Of a stretch of DNA of 64,000 nucleotides, positions 49,458 to 61,031 are shown piece after piece. Numbering within the stretch: the stretch's first letter is position 1; the number at the start of each line of letters is the position of its first letter. Source of the DNA: Paramecium sonneborni. Its lineage: Eukaryota; Ciliophora; Oligohymenophorea; Peniculida; Parameciidae. The position numbers were made by a program, and so were the translations under genes. The DNA is taken from contig CAJJDN010000069.1 of assembly GCA_905182985.1 (NCBI GenBank), positions 91,949-155,948 of the forward strand, given 5' to 3'. Under the pieces are notes generated by a model, which worked only from the letters and a program-made list of their open reading frames with translations, did not search any database and had not been told where the DNA came from.

Positions 49458-50428
49458 TATAACTTGCGATATATCATCATCAGACTTTTTTAATCATAAT
49501 CACGAGAAAAAAAAAACCCATTATTGATATTTTTTTGTATGATGGAATTTTTTTACCTCTACAAGGAGAATTTGGATTTTTCAGACCAATTCAACTGAAG
49601 CATTTACATAAGAGCCGTTTTTAGGTCTTCTTGTTAATCTTTTTCCTCTTTGAATTATTTTATTCCATTTAAAAATCGGATAACGCATCAGCATAAGTAC
49701 TCTATTCAAATTAAAAGGTTTCTGACTAATATTTAGACTTAGAATAACTGTAACAAACTGCCCCCAAAGTAGAATCTCTGTTTGTTATGTTTTTTATAGA
49801 AATGCAACATGATGTTGTGGCTTTTACAGACGGTTACAGGGTATTCAGGGATATTCAAATTAAAAGCAGTGATTTATTTATTGATGACGGCTATCACTGA
49901 TCTCTATTATGTAAATATTTATTACAAATTAATTATCAGGAGGAGCCTAAATTTTCTTATTTGTTTAAGAAACTAATTCATTTTATTATTCTTATGAATT
50001 TTGTCGTTTATTATTTTCTTTTAATCAAAATTTTAGTTACCTTTATAAATTTAGTGTTACCATATTATTGAACATTAAAGGCTGCTCTGAAAGCTAACAA
50101 CTCTAGTTTAAAATTCTATTAAAAAATAATAAAGTTTATGATTGTATTATAAATTAATATAAATATTTTTCCATTCTTTGTTTGCATTTGCAAGATTTAT
50201 AATAATAAAAATAATTTATAATCAAGATTATGCTAAAAAACATATTTCCTTAATTAGAATAAATGAAATAAATAGAAATAAATTTTCCATAAAATTAAAA
50301 GGATTTATGCTAATTTATAATCGAATGGAACTAGATCAAATATTATCAATTGATTTAAAGATTAAATGTAAGAATAAAATAGCTAGAATAAGTTACAAAA
50401 ATGGATGTAGAAGGCATCCTAAAAGAAA
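49458..50428. other. no gene called
   Basis: Almost 1 kb without a supportable gene. Less AT-rich pockets at 49600-49900 give short peptides on both strands (plus: AFTDGYRVFRDIQIKSSDLFIDDGYH, ended by TGA; minus: TYADALSDF), suggesting eroded coding DNA of unknown origin. An 84-codon frame ending at 50432 contains no TAA/TAG codons and overlaps the next start, so I regard it as chance. Confidence 0.35.
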
Positions 50429-51286
50429 ATGAACAAAATCACTGAAAGCAAGAAATATAACAAGGATAATTAAGAGAAAAATTTAATAAATATTGAAGAA
50501 TTTAAGATCGAAATTGATTTTCTTGATTAAAAGCAAGGAAAGTTAATAAAACAATAGGAAGATTTGATTAAAAAAGTAGAAAAAAAATTTCAGAATAATG
50601 GTCGAGAGAATATCGATAAAAAAATTATACTTAATTTTGATAGAAAGAATGAGAGATTAAAGTTAAATAATCCTCAAAGTACAAATATAGACTAACATAA
50701 ATAATATGAAGAAGAAATGAGTTAGGAAGAATAAAAATAAGAAAAAGAGAAGAAACTGAAATTTGATTAAATTGAAAAAAGAAGAGAAGATTGCTAAGAT
50801 TTGACAAATTTTGAAAAAACATCAAAAGTATTGATTGCTTAGGATGATTTACAAGGAGAAAAAAAAATAAATTCAAATTTAGTTATTAAAACTTAAAAAA
50901 ATGGAGATAGATGTGTCAAATAAATATTAAAACAATAAAAATTAACATAAAATATTAAAACTGAATAGATTAGTGAAGTGAAATAAAGAAATCCTACAGA
51001 AGAATAATAAAGTTAAGATTTGGCTTCATAATGTAAATAATATGAGAATTAGTTTAAAAAATTAAAGCAAAAAAAGCATCCAAAAATTATGATTTAATCA
51101 AATGGCAAACTCAAAAAGCATAATAAATTGCCAAATATGATAGTAGATGCTTGCATATAGACAGATAATACGAGTGACATTCATGGTCAAGAAATTCTCA
51201 ATTTAATTATTCTCGAATAAGATATAGTATATTAATTACACTAACTACATGAAAAGATATTAAAGCTATTAAATAATTAGATTTGA
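50429..51286 (+). CDS. charged coiled-coil protein, unknown
   Basis: Intronless 285 residues starting MNKITESKKYNK. Extremely Lys/Glu/Gln-rich, with long amphipathic stretches (QQEDLIKKVEKKFQNN, EEEMSQEEQKQEKEKK) predicted to be coiled coil, and a less charged C-terminus with MIVDACIQTDNTSDIHGQ. The many in-frame TAA/TAG with no TGA over 285 codons support coding. No specific family. Confidence 0.6.
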
Positions 51287-51568
51287 TTATATTGTACCAT
51301 TTATTTAATTTTTAATAATATATTTAGAGCTTTTTTTATAAAATTCTTTTCTGAAATTTGATTAACTTGATTTATTTTTATACAGAATGATTATTTCTGT
51401 GTATAACAATATGTAAAAGATTAAAAAATTGTTATATTACAACATTTTTTAAAGCTACTTTATAAGCTCGTCTAAAAAAGCCTAGAAGTAATTTAAACTT
51501 TAAAATAAAGTTACCATTTTAGTTTTAACTAAGAGATAAAAAGAATAAAATAATATTTGGTTTATTTG

Positions 51569-52659
51569 ATGGATTAGAATCAAATCAAATCTAAAACTCT
51601 TAATGAACAATAATTATTTATTAATTGTAGAGACAGAATCGATTCATTAAATTTATTAAATTTTCAAAAAAAGTTATACTCAGATTTTTCTTCACCAAAC
51701 GATTTAACTTAAATTTAATAAAATAAAAGAGAGAAAATAATTTAAGAATGATGGATCATAAATTATATAGGGAAGAGCAACAAAAAATAATTTTGAAGGA
51801 AAATATAAAAAAAAATTAAGTTAAGAGATTAAATGATAAAATTATGACAAATTATTAGATATATCAGAATTAGAGAAAAAGAAGGTATAAGGCATCTAAT
51901 AAATTAAAGATAATTTTGGCTAAAAAGAGAACTATGTTAGCCCTTAAGATTAGATGCTTTAGCTCAACATTAAAAAAGATATGAAGAAGAGATATTTGTA
52001 AAATTGAATTAACGACAGTAATAAAAGCTAGAACAAGAGGAGGAATTCAAAATGAATTTGATTACGTTTCCTAAAAGTTAAACATTAATTCGGTCTGAAG
52101 AGGAATAAGCCAAGTTGAAAATTTTCTCAATAGTAAGCAGCAGATCAAAAAAAATTATTGAAATAAAAATAATAGAGATATGGAGAATCCATTAAAGATA
52201 GTTTTCTAAAAGATATTCCAAATATTCAATTTCACCAATTAAGCAAAAATAAGAATAATATAACATTTAAAAATCTCAATTAGATTCTGTAAACCAGAAA
52301 ATTAAGAAATTACAAAGCATTTTGAGTGAAAAAAAATGAATAAAATTTTAAAATTACCTGAGACAAGAAGTGTGAATGATAAAAGATAAAGAGAATTAAA
52401 TTCTTTGATTTAAATGAAAAAAAGCGATAAAGTATATTGAAAAACTTTTCTGGTCTCAAATCCGCAAACTCTCACCTCTTTTAATGATATCAAACCTATA
52501 CATTTTGAAGAGAAGTATTAAAATGTTTTGAAATCCATTATGCAATTAGAGTAAAATGTAAGGAGAGAGATAAAAGACTTATACTTATTAAGTCCTAATA
52601 AATAGAAGAGGAAGAAAATGAAAAGTATATAGAAGCCTTAAGATAAAAATTAGATCTGA
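51569..52659 (+). pseudogene. decayed coiled-coil gene
   Basis: The frame starts MDQNQIKSKTLNEQQLF and stops at TGA after IIQE; a shifted frame then reads MMDHKLYREEQQKII and, after a good 25-nt intron (gtataaggc..taaag near 51886-51910), a charged helix (RYEEEIFVKLNQRQQQKLEQ) up to TGA. Another shift leads to LKLPETRSVNDKRQREL, which contains an in-frame TGA after KSDKVY before KTFLVSNPQTLTSF and the final TGA 52657-52659. Two shifts and one internal stop in an otherwise coherent protein indicate decay. 51287-51568 upstream shows nothing. Confidence 0.45.
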
Positions 52660-52754
52660 TTTGATTAATGAATTACTTCAATTTTTCCCCAATATTCAAT
52701 TTTATATATATTTTAAAACCAATACAATAAAAGCAAAAGAATTGAGTATATATT

Positions 52755-52873
52755 GTTGTCGGCCATACTAAGCCTAAAGCACCGGATCCCATTCGAACTC
52801 CGAAGTTAAGCGGCTTAAGGCGAGGTTAGTACTAAGGTGGGGGACCGCTTGGGAAGTCCTCGTGTTGACAACC
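52755..52873 (+). rRNA. 5S ribosomal RNA
   Basis: A GC-rich island of about 119 nt in AT-rich DNA with the universally conserved 5S core (ggatcccattcgaactccga, gttaagcggc, gttagtact, gtgggggacc). The ends pair (gttgtc at 52755-52760 with gacaac at 52867-52872). The internal A-box/C-box control region (roughly 52803-52840) lies inside the gene, as for RNA polymerase III type 1 promoters. It is close to the Tetrahymena 5S sequence I know. Only one copy is seen here. It supplies the large ribosomal subunit. Confidence 0.97.
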
Positions 52874-52874
52874 C

Positions 52875-52881
52875 TTTTTTT
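52875..52881 (+). terminator. RNA polymerase III T-run terminator
   Basis: Seven consecutive T directly after the 5S rRNA 3' end, the standard pol III stop signal; a second T-run follows within 10 bases. Confidence 0.85.
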
Positions 52882-54029
52882 ATTTTTTATTTTTAATAAA
52901 AAATTATGATGTAATTAAATAATTAAGAAATTAAGAATTTTATATATTTTTTAAAAATTTATGATTTCTTAAATCTTAAATTTCTTCTCACCAATCATAA
53001 AATGGCGTTTAAATGATAGTATATAATATAAATGTGTTCTGTTCATGTTTTAAACTCGATCCACTATTAAGAAATTATTTTTTGAATGATTTGTAGATGT
53101 TTTTAACAAATAATTTAATATATTTATATAAAACTAAGTAATTCATCAATATCCTGCATAATAAATCTACAAGAACGAGATTATTATCAAAATAATCATC
53201 GATAAAATTACAATGCCAAAAAAGAGCTTGGATTTATATTTTAAAAAAGTAGCTAATTCTTTGTTTTGCTAATAAAAAATTATTAAATTTAAAGGATAAA
53301 TTATTCAATTTATTTTTACGTTATATTAAAACTAATAACTTTTATGGCTCGAGGGGAAAATATACATATTGAAGAATAAATCTAGTACAATTAGTTAAGA
53401 ACATAAAAGAACAAATCATAATAATAGTAAGGGAGAGGGCTCCAAAAAAATTTTAATATGAACATCTTTAAATGATTCTTCTCGATTATATATATTAATA
53501 AAAATGATTATATTGTGATAAGTAAATCTTTAATTTTATTCAAAAAGTATTAATTATACGTTAGTCTAATAGAAGTAGCAGTTTTACAATTAAGAGAGCT
53601 TTAGATAAAATCATTGTTGCATTCTCAAAATTATGTTCCTTCATCAAAAACTAGTGTTTGACTAAATTAAATTATTTTATTTTTAAAGTTTAAGAATCTG
53701 GAAACTTTGGTGACACAAACTTAATTTGATTTTTTGACATACAAAATAAATTTAATTAAAAGGTCGTTTTAATAGAATCCTCATTTTAACTCTAATTTTA
53801 AATTAAAACTTATTTATAAATTATAAAATATAGCAAAGCAAGGAATTTGTGCAAAAAATAATGAAATCTCAATTTATATAATAAATCAATTAAATAGAAT
53901 TAAATTAATTTATTTTGAATTGAAGAAAATTGGAATCCAAATGATAATCATTAAATTAGGAGGATATTAATTGCATCTGTAAGATAATAAATTCTGATGA
54001 AAAAAATTTGAAAGCACTCATATTTTTGA
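52882..54029. other. intergenic, no gene called
   Basis: About 1.15 kb of AT-rich DNA between the 5S gene and the CNBD gene. Frames are short on both strands, with no conserved motif. A slightly GC-richer patch at 53400-53440 (gggagagggctcc) has no obvious meaning. Confidence 0.4.
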
Positions 54030-55852
54030 ATGGATAGCGAAAATTCAAGGAGTCATAATACTTTTAGAATCATAACTTTCACAAAGTAATTGAGAGATTT
54101 CAAAAGTTTTTTTAGCTAATAATAGATAAATTCGACTTATTATTATCAATAAAAATATACATTACTTTTTTTACAACCATAAAAATTAATGAGAGCTAAT
54201 AATCGTCTTGCATCTGTAATTGGAAATTTACGTGAAATAAAGGAAACAAATGTAATAATGAAAATAAAAAAAATAGCTTTTGTTTAAAGTTACAAACACT
54301 TTCTAAAAAACAATCAATGAGGACTCTGATATGATTAGATAGAGATGCATGTAGATTTTAACGATAGAACCAGAGAAAAGATCTATCATATAAGCTAAAT
54401 ATGTTCAAAAATATTTTGAGAGAGAGTTTGCATATTTTTCGTAAAATTGTAAATAAGTCTAGTAAAATAAGAGGATAATTGCCAGATGATCTATACATTA
54501 GAATTTTTAAAGACTTATAGCTCGAAAGAAGTAATGCAGCTGAGGTTGTATTTAACATTGGAGACATTGGAAGAAAAATGTACTTTATAATTGATGGAGA
54601 AGTAGCTATTCTAATTCCTATGTAAGATTAGTAACATCATGATACTCAACATCATCACTAAAGAAGTAAGTGTATATTTAGATTGTAAGAGTCACTGATA
54701 GTTAAGAAATTTGATGATATACTGAAACATAAGTATGCACAATATAAATTAATTGCGATAAAAAGTAAAAATGACTATTTTGGAGAGATCGCAATCGAAT
54801 AGAGGATTCCAAGGACAGCCTCAGTTGTAACTAAATCTGAATGTATTTTTGCCACTTTGTCTTATGATTCATATTAGAGAGTATTAGGGTAATATTAAGA
54901 GAAGATCTTGGAAGAAAAATTGTTATTTATCAAGAGTACACCACCATTCAAAAATTGGAGTTAATCAGGCTAACTAATTTTATTACACAGTTGTTAAGAA
55001 ATAAGTTTTGAGGCAGGATCTTTTGTTTATAAAAGGGGATAAAAGGGGGATACTGTATATTTAATTAAAGAAGGAGAAATACTGATTGAAAAATGGGATA
55101 AATAATAATCTGTTACATAAGAAGGAGATATTTATTTGAAAAAGAACATTATTGTTATTGGTTTATATTCAACTGGATAAATTTTTGGAGATTACGAAGT
55201 TTATTAAACAAATATGAAATGTAGACATTTGACCAGAGTGACTTAAGCTAAGGCAAGAGTTAAAACTGTTGTTTTAGCTCTATCAATATCATAGTATATT
55301 GATAATATGAGGTTGAATGAGAGAGATTGTTGGATTAAAGATTATTTTGAGTAAAAGTTTAACAAAAAATGGTTAAATAAACCAGAAATCTAGACCTCAT
55401 CTGTTAGCAAGAGTCCAAATCCATCAAACAATAAATAATTTATCAAAAGTAGAGAGGATGGAAGATAAGCTTTGAAAGTCTCTTTATCTAATAATTATTT
55501 TGAAGAACTTGATTTAGATAAAAAAGATTCAAAGGATATCTAAATGTTGTCTCCAACATAATTACATTCTTAGAGTAAGAGCAATAAAACTATGAGAAAA
55601 TTCTTGAGTTTATAAGGAAATTTGTTTAAAACTCAATAAACTTATGAAGCCCCTTCTATGGATATAATTATTAAATAACTTAAAAATAAAGTTATTAAGA
55701 GTAGAGATAACTTGACTAACGAATCAAATTTTGATATTTCACAGAGCAAATTTTATTCTGTAAAGAAACCAAGTGCTTCTAAACTTAAAATTGGTTTATC
55801 ATTTAAATCATTTAGAGAAGGAGAACGTAATAAGTCTAAATTTTTAGACTGA
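54030..55852 (+). CDS. tandem cyclic-nucleotide-binding domain protein
   Basis: 591 residues with introns 54252-54276 and 54441-54462; the second (22 nt) is needed to join QAKYVQKYFEREFAYF to KIRGQLPDDLYIRIFKDL. CNBD1 (about residues 175-310): VVFNIGDIGRKMYFIIDGEV, FGEIAIEQRIPRTASV, which keeps Gly-Glu and the phosphate-contacting Arg, so cAMP/cGMP binding is plausible. A His/Gln-rich insert (QQHHDTQHHH) interrupts it. CNBD2 (about 320-440): FEAGSFVYKRGQKGDTVYLI, FGDYEVYQ, lacking the Glu/Arg pair and probably degenerate. The C-terminus is Ser/Lys-rich and has no kinase domain. It may be a cyclic-nucleotide effector or a regulatory subunit. It converges on the next gene with 9 bp between stops. 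Confidence 0.87.
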
Positions 55853-55861
55853 TTTATTATT

Positions 55862-57121
55862 TCACTTTTACTCTGAGCTAGACAATACATCATTTAGTCC
55901 TTCTCCAAATCCTAAATCAGAATCATTATCTTCTTAAGATTCTTAGGATTCTTAAGATTCTTAATCTTCATTATATTATTATTATTATTTTTAATTTTAT
56001 TCTTATTATTCATTTGATAATAAACTTTGTTTTTAATTAATTTTTTCTTCTTTTGATTATATTTTTTTTTTCAAACAAATTAAAGTTATTCCTTCATTCA
56101 TATTCATATGTGTGTTATAATAATCAACAGCTTCTTAAAATTAATCTAAAGGAAACTAATATTATAATTAGTGGTATTACTTCTTTAGCAATTTTAGTTT
56201 TTAAAGAAGACTTAACAAAATTCTTGATTTTTTTTAAGATCATCATTAATTCTATTTTATTTTTTTCTTTTAACCAAACATTCAAAAAGAATCTCAGATA
56301 TAAAAATAAGAATACCCTTAAATAGATTTTCTATCTCTTAATATATCATTGGCTTGAATGCCTCCTATTTAACAACTATCAAGAGTTCCATACATTATCA
56401 AAATTGAGCTTTATGGCATAATATTTAAAACCTATCCACTCTATTATCCTCCAACAGCATCAAAGTAAATAGAAGGCTAAATAACTTAGCACATTATTTT
56501 TAACTATTTTAGGAAATCAGAATCATTTTGATTGATACTTAATTCTGTTTCACATTCATATCTTAATTAATTAATTTATTCTTCACTACTAACTATATTA
56601 ATAACTTTAATATTTTATTCCTAAAAGAGACGGTTCATCATTATTCCTAACTATGAAGCTCCTGAATTGTTAATGACTGCTCTTACATTATTTTTCTTGC
56701 AAAGGTCTAACATTCCAATAACAGATAATGGATTAACAAATGAACAAGCAGCGTTATTTGATTAAATATCATCATCTAATTCTATGCACAAATTTCTATC
56801 TGCAATACAATATTCTCCATATGTTCCATATTTATTATCTGTGTAGAATGCTACTCTTTTTCCAGACATACCCCAATTAGCCATTCCTCCGCCTGTAAGT
56901 ACTACTGTGCCAGATCCTTCAAATCCTGGAACACATGGATATTGTTTATTTGATTAAGATTATCCTAGTATAAATTTAATATCTGATGGATTTATAGGTG
57001 CATAATCCATTCTTATTAAAAGTTGACCTTCTTCAACTTTTGGTATTGGAATACTAATCATTTATGGTTTAGCATCTTTAGATTCTTTCCAAAGACAATT
57101 CATAGTATTGCCAATTTACAT
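55862..57121 (-). CDS. medium-chain dehydrogenase/quinone oxidoreductase with acidic Gln/Ser tail
   Basis: 403 residues, introns 56293-56315 and 56156-56180. The start is taken at ATG 57121; ATG 57103 is equally possible. The MDR fold is clear: YAPINPSDIKFILGQ, PGFEGSGTVV, GGMANWGMSGKRVAFY, ACSFVNPLSVIGML, a Rossmann glycine loop weakened to NNSGASQLGIM, FDAVGG, and IQGFFLNVWLKE before FPLDQFQEAVDYY. The 2-enoyl reductase/quinone oxidoreductase branch fits; no structural zinc cysteines are seen. Beyond the fold an extra tail of about 85 residues is Gln/Glu/Ser-rich (EDQESQESQESQEDNDSD) and ends LGFGEGLNDVLSSSEQK. The tail joins only if both introns are removed, and the lengths agree exactly. 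Confidence 0.85.
55931..55965 (-). repeat. 9-bp tandem repeat coding Gln-Glu-Ser
   Basis: Three to four copies of a nine-base unit (attcttaag, one with a g/a change) inside the 3' end of the dehydrogenase gene; on the coding strand each unit reads Gln-Glu-Ser. Probably unstable in copy number. Confidence 0.75.
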
Positions 57122-57581
57122 TATATTAGAGTTTATAAATTATAATTTGCCATAGAATTTATTTATTTTTGTTATTTATATTCAATTATAAATACCTATA
57201 AATAATTCATATTTCCTATAATATTCATCCTTAATTTAATGTTTTATACAATTTTAAAACTTATGTTGAAGAAGAATTCCTTATTGAAATTCTTTCCACT
57301 TATTGAGCATTTCATTCATTTAAGAGATTAAAAAATTAGACTATCGCTAAAGGAACTATTTGGAATAATTTAGAAATATCAACATTTAAATATTTTTTTC
57401 TCTCCTTTAAGAGTGCCATTAGGTTTTGAAGCCTAAAGAAATTGAATTGTTAGAAATATATGTTTAAATTATCTTGAAAAGTAATTGTATAATATTAATT
57501 ATTTATATATTTTAAGATATTAAATACTAATTTAAATTTTGATTTTTATCAAAAATCTTTATAATAATTAATTACATGATT
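57122..57581. other. intergenic, nothing recognised
   Basis: AT-rich spacer between two minus-strand genes; holds the upstream region of the dehydrogenase and the 3' flank of the coiled-coil gene. Confidence 0.5.
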
Positions 57582-59125
57582 TCAATACTTTCGATTGAGT
57601 TTTAATTAAGATTTTGTTGTTCTGTGCAGTTTTTTTAAGTCATCTAAATATTTTCTTTATTCATCCAATCTGCCCGTTCTCTAACAAACAGATCTTTCAT
57701 CAATAAAGGAATTATCATATTTAATCTGCTCAAACTCTGATTTTCTATTATTAATTTCGGATTATCTATTTACATCAGATCCTCTATTAAATTCTGCTTT
57801 TTAGAAATTAGATTTCAAACATTATAATTCTAGTTATTTAATGCTGCTATGTTATTTTTTTATTGTTTCAATACTCTAACTTAATTCCTGACTAAGTCCA
57901 TCTATAAGTTCTTTATTTTCTTCTCTTATTTATGATTCCAGTAACAGAACATTATCTTCGATATATTTAGTCTATTTTTAATAAAAAGACAATAATAAGG
58001 AGACTTTTTCAGATAAGGTTTATAATCCTTACTTAGCATTTTTTAATTAAATTTTATATTTTTCTTTTGAATTTATTTCTTAGAGTAATTGATTCTAAAA
58101 GTTTAATTCAGTTTATTCAATGTTTTATTGTATAAGATCTAATTTACAAGCTATATCTTGCAATTAATCATCTTTTTATTTAATTTTTGATTCCAAATCT
58201 GATTTTTAATTTAAAACCTCTTTTATTTTATTTTCATATTCTTCTTCAAGAACTTTATAGAACTACACATCTTTCTTTAATTTATTAATCTATTATGTAG
58301 AGATTTCATTTAATTATTGATATTGCTTTTTTACTTCAATAGTTTCATTTTACAATTCTTATTTAGTTTTTGATAACATTGTATGAAATCCTTTAACTAA
58401 ATCACTCATTAATTGAGTCTTAAACTATTCTAAAATTTACATTCTTATTTTAAGTTCTGCTTATAATCCTGATAATTCAATTCTAAGTGATCCTACCTAT
58501 TCATGAAACTAATAAATTTGAGAAGGTGAAATATTTCTATTTTAAGATGTTTCTTTATTTATTACAACTTATTATAATTCTTCTATTTAACTTTTATATT
58601 ATTAATTTATTTCCTATTCATACTACAATTATTAACTCATTTCCATATTCTCCTCTGAAAGCTCCTTAATGGCTTGCTCAGCCTTTACCAAATTATCAGA
58701 TAATAATTCAAACTTCTCCATCTTTGATTAAATCTCATTCATTATAAAGTTCTTTTCATCTAATTCATCCTACAATACATCCCTTTAATGTTATAACTCA
58801 GCTATTTATTTAACATATCTTGCTTCTGAAGTAGATAAACCATTTATCAATTATTTATCGTTTTCCTTATTATGCAATTTGTAATTCTCTTCTATCAATT
58901 ACTATAACTATTGTTCTGTTTCCTTTATGTATCCTGTTTCTATTAATGTGTACAGCCGATTTTACAGATCAATACAAGTCTATAATTTAATTTTAATTTA
59001 CTTCATCTTCATTGTGATTCATCAATTTAAGCGGCAATTCACAATAAAGAAACTAATGAAGGTTATTCAATCTGATTATTCAAATTATGATACCTATCTA
59101 AATAATTTTATTTCATCTCTTCCAT
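57582..59125 (-). CDS. long coiled-coil protein
   Basis: 499 residues with two 22-nt introns (59072-59093 and 58980-59001) that bring ATG 59123-59125 (MEEMKQNYLDRLNNL) into the main frame. From about residue 45 to 420 it is nearly continuous heptad-rich helix (KQIAELQHQRDVLQDELDEK, KMEKFELLSDNLVKAEQAIK, ESQIREENKELIDGLSQEL) with one Pro-containing break (ISPSQIYQF). The C-terminus is basic (KLHRTTKSQLKLNRKY). Similar proteins serve basal bodies, cortex or Golgi in ciliates, but no family can be assigned from the helix alone. Confidence 0.8.
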
Positions 59126-59311
59126 TCTTTTTGAAATTCAAATTAATTTCAATAACTTAATATTAAATAAAGTTCTTTAGCATTATATTTTAATCTAAAT
59201 ATCATTACTTCTATAAGATCGAAACAAATTCATTACTTTTTACTTATATACTATTAATACATAACAAACTAAAATATAAAATTGAATACTTAATTTTGTA
59301 TTAATTAATCA

Positions 59312-60169
59312 ATGAGTAGATTCTCTATTTAATCAAATGATATGGATAAAGTGCATTATGAATTTGGAAACAATCTTTGGTTAGGAAATCTGAAAGCAGC
59401 AAAGAATTCAAGTCTTTTAAGATAAAATAATATAAAGACTGTGATTACAGTAGCCAATAATATCACTCTTAAATTATAGAATTTCAAACATTATGTAAAT
59501 AATGATAGTTATGATAGATTTATAGTATTGAGGATACTGCTACTTTTCGTATATTTGATTATTTTTCTTAAATTAATGTAGCAATAGAAGAGGGATTAAA
59601 AAATGGTTCAGTTTTGGTACATTGTGTAGCAGGTGTTTCAAGATCTAGTGCATGTGTGATTGCCTACTTAATGTATTCTTAAAAATGGTCTTATGAAAAA
59701 ACATATTACTATTTGAAAGAAAAACGATTAACAATTAATCCAAATCCAGGATTTAAGAAATAGCTGATCTAATACAATAACCAATTAAATTGGTTTCAAA
59801 AAACAAAAAACTCTAATGAAACCATTTAATCAAGCAAAGTACTGCTTTCTCCTAGAAATATGTAAAATATATTCATTTAAATTTTTATTTAGACCGAAGT
59901 GTCCACATGATTTTATTCTGTAATTAACTTAAAATAGTATTAAGTCTCCAAGTAGAAAGATTGAATAGTTAGATTAATCATCTACAACAGAAGAGAGAGA
60001 AATTTATAGATTTTAATTGGCATAAAAATTATTTGCTAAAAGTCTAAAGAATAACAATAAAACGAGTGTCTCAAAGATTTGTGAGTAAATTAAAACTAAT
60101 TCACCTTCGATCAAATTAAGTATGTACAATACAATCAATTATTTTGCATAAACTGATAGAGTTTTTTGA
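59312..60169 (+). CDS. dual-specificity protein phosphatase
   Basis: 267 residues, introns 59495-59517 and 59862-59892. The DSP fold is complete: FGNNLWLGNLKAAKN, IKTVITVANN, YSIEDTATFRIFDYF (general-acid Asp in the IED segment), the P-loop HCVAGVSRSSACVIAYLM with nucleophilic Cys and Arg, then KRLTINPNPGFKKQL. A C-terminal extension, joined by the second intron (IPKCPHDFIL..), is Ser/Gln/Lys-rich. No MAP-kinase-docking module is seen, so it is an atypical DSP. It probably dephosphorylates Tyr/Ser/Thr in the cytosol. Confidence 0.93.
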
Positions 60170-60210
60170 ATATAACTATTATTATATAACAACTATATAA
60201 TATAATTAAA

Positions 60211-61021
60211 ATGTAATTATCACATCAATAACTATCTATTTCAGGATGGATGCATGAATATGATCAATAGAATTCTCCTTAAATTCATTAAGTTGTGAAT
60301 TGTAATATATTTCATTCATAATATTATTATAGAGATAATTAATAGAAAACAATAATCATAAAAAAGAAGTGTAAGTCTTTGCTAAAGAAGATAAGATTAA
60401 GAATCAAATAAATCAAGTATTTCAATTTTTTTATAACTGATTTAATTGATTAGAATAGGAACAAAAGCTAAATATTAAGACCTCCAAAAGTTCCAATAAA
60501 TTAAAACAAAATCTAAGAATTGAAAAAAGTTATGGAATTTTTACAATATAATGAACAACATAAATATGAGACTCATAGAATTTTCAATTTGAATAATCCT
60601 AAATTTTAACCTGAAGTTTAGTAAATTATTGAATAGAAGAAAGAATTATTTAAAATTAGATTAATGTATTTATTAATCAAAAGATAGTTAATAATAAAAT
60701 AAACGAATAATACAACCACTATAAGAAATCAATTCTACTAATCCTTCTACCGAAAGATAACAACAAAGTAAGAAAAATAATCAGTTGAAAAGAACTCGTT
60801 TGAAAACTGATTAAAATTTAGAAATTTAAAAGTCTAGTTCTATTAATAGAATTAAGAGCATTAAGGATATTATGCCTAAATTTTAAAAAAATATTGAATC
60901 TCCTGGAATACTAAATAAATAAGTAATTTAAAAAGGATTAGAATTTTTATAATTAATGATTGATAGGCATAAGGAAAATGTATAACACAATTTACCAAAA
61001 AGATAAAAAAGTTAGAAATGA
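60211..61021 (+). CDS. basic hypothetical protein
   Basis: 262 residues with one 22-nt intron (60666-60687) that restores frame to TGA 61019-61021. The N-terminus is Gln/His/Tyr-rich (SHQQLSISGWMHEYDQQ), with a Lys/Arg cluster near residue 50 (KKKCKSLLKKIRLRIK), a helical middle (IQELKKVMEFLQYNEQHKYE) and a Lys/Asn/Gln-rich end with KKNNQLKRTRLK. The clusters could be nuclear or nucleic-acid binding, but that is a guess. No family recognised. It converges on VAP with 10 bp between stops. Confidence 0.6.
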
Positions 61022-61031
61022 ATAAAACTAC

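Noticed and set aside
50178..50432. 84-codon plus-strand frame overlapping the next ATG
   Set aside because: Contains no TAA/TAG codons although real genes here are full of them, is Ile/Lys/Asn-rich, and overlaps the start of a better-supported gene.
54400..54470. Apparent one-base frameshift in the CNBD gene
   Set aside because: A 22-nt GT..AG intron at 54441-54462 restores the frame and the total length becomes a multiple of three.
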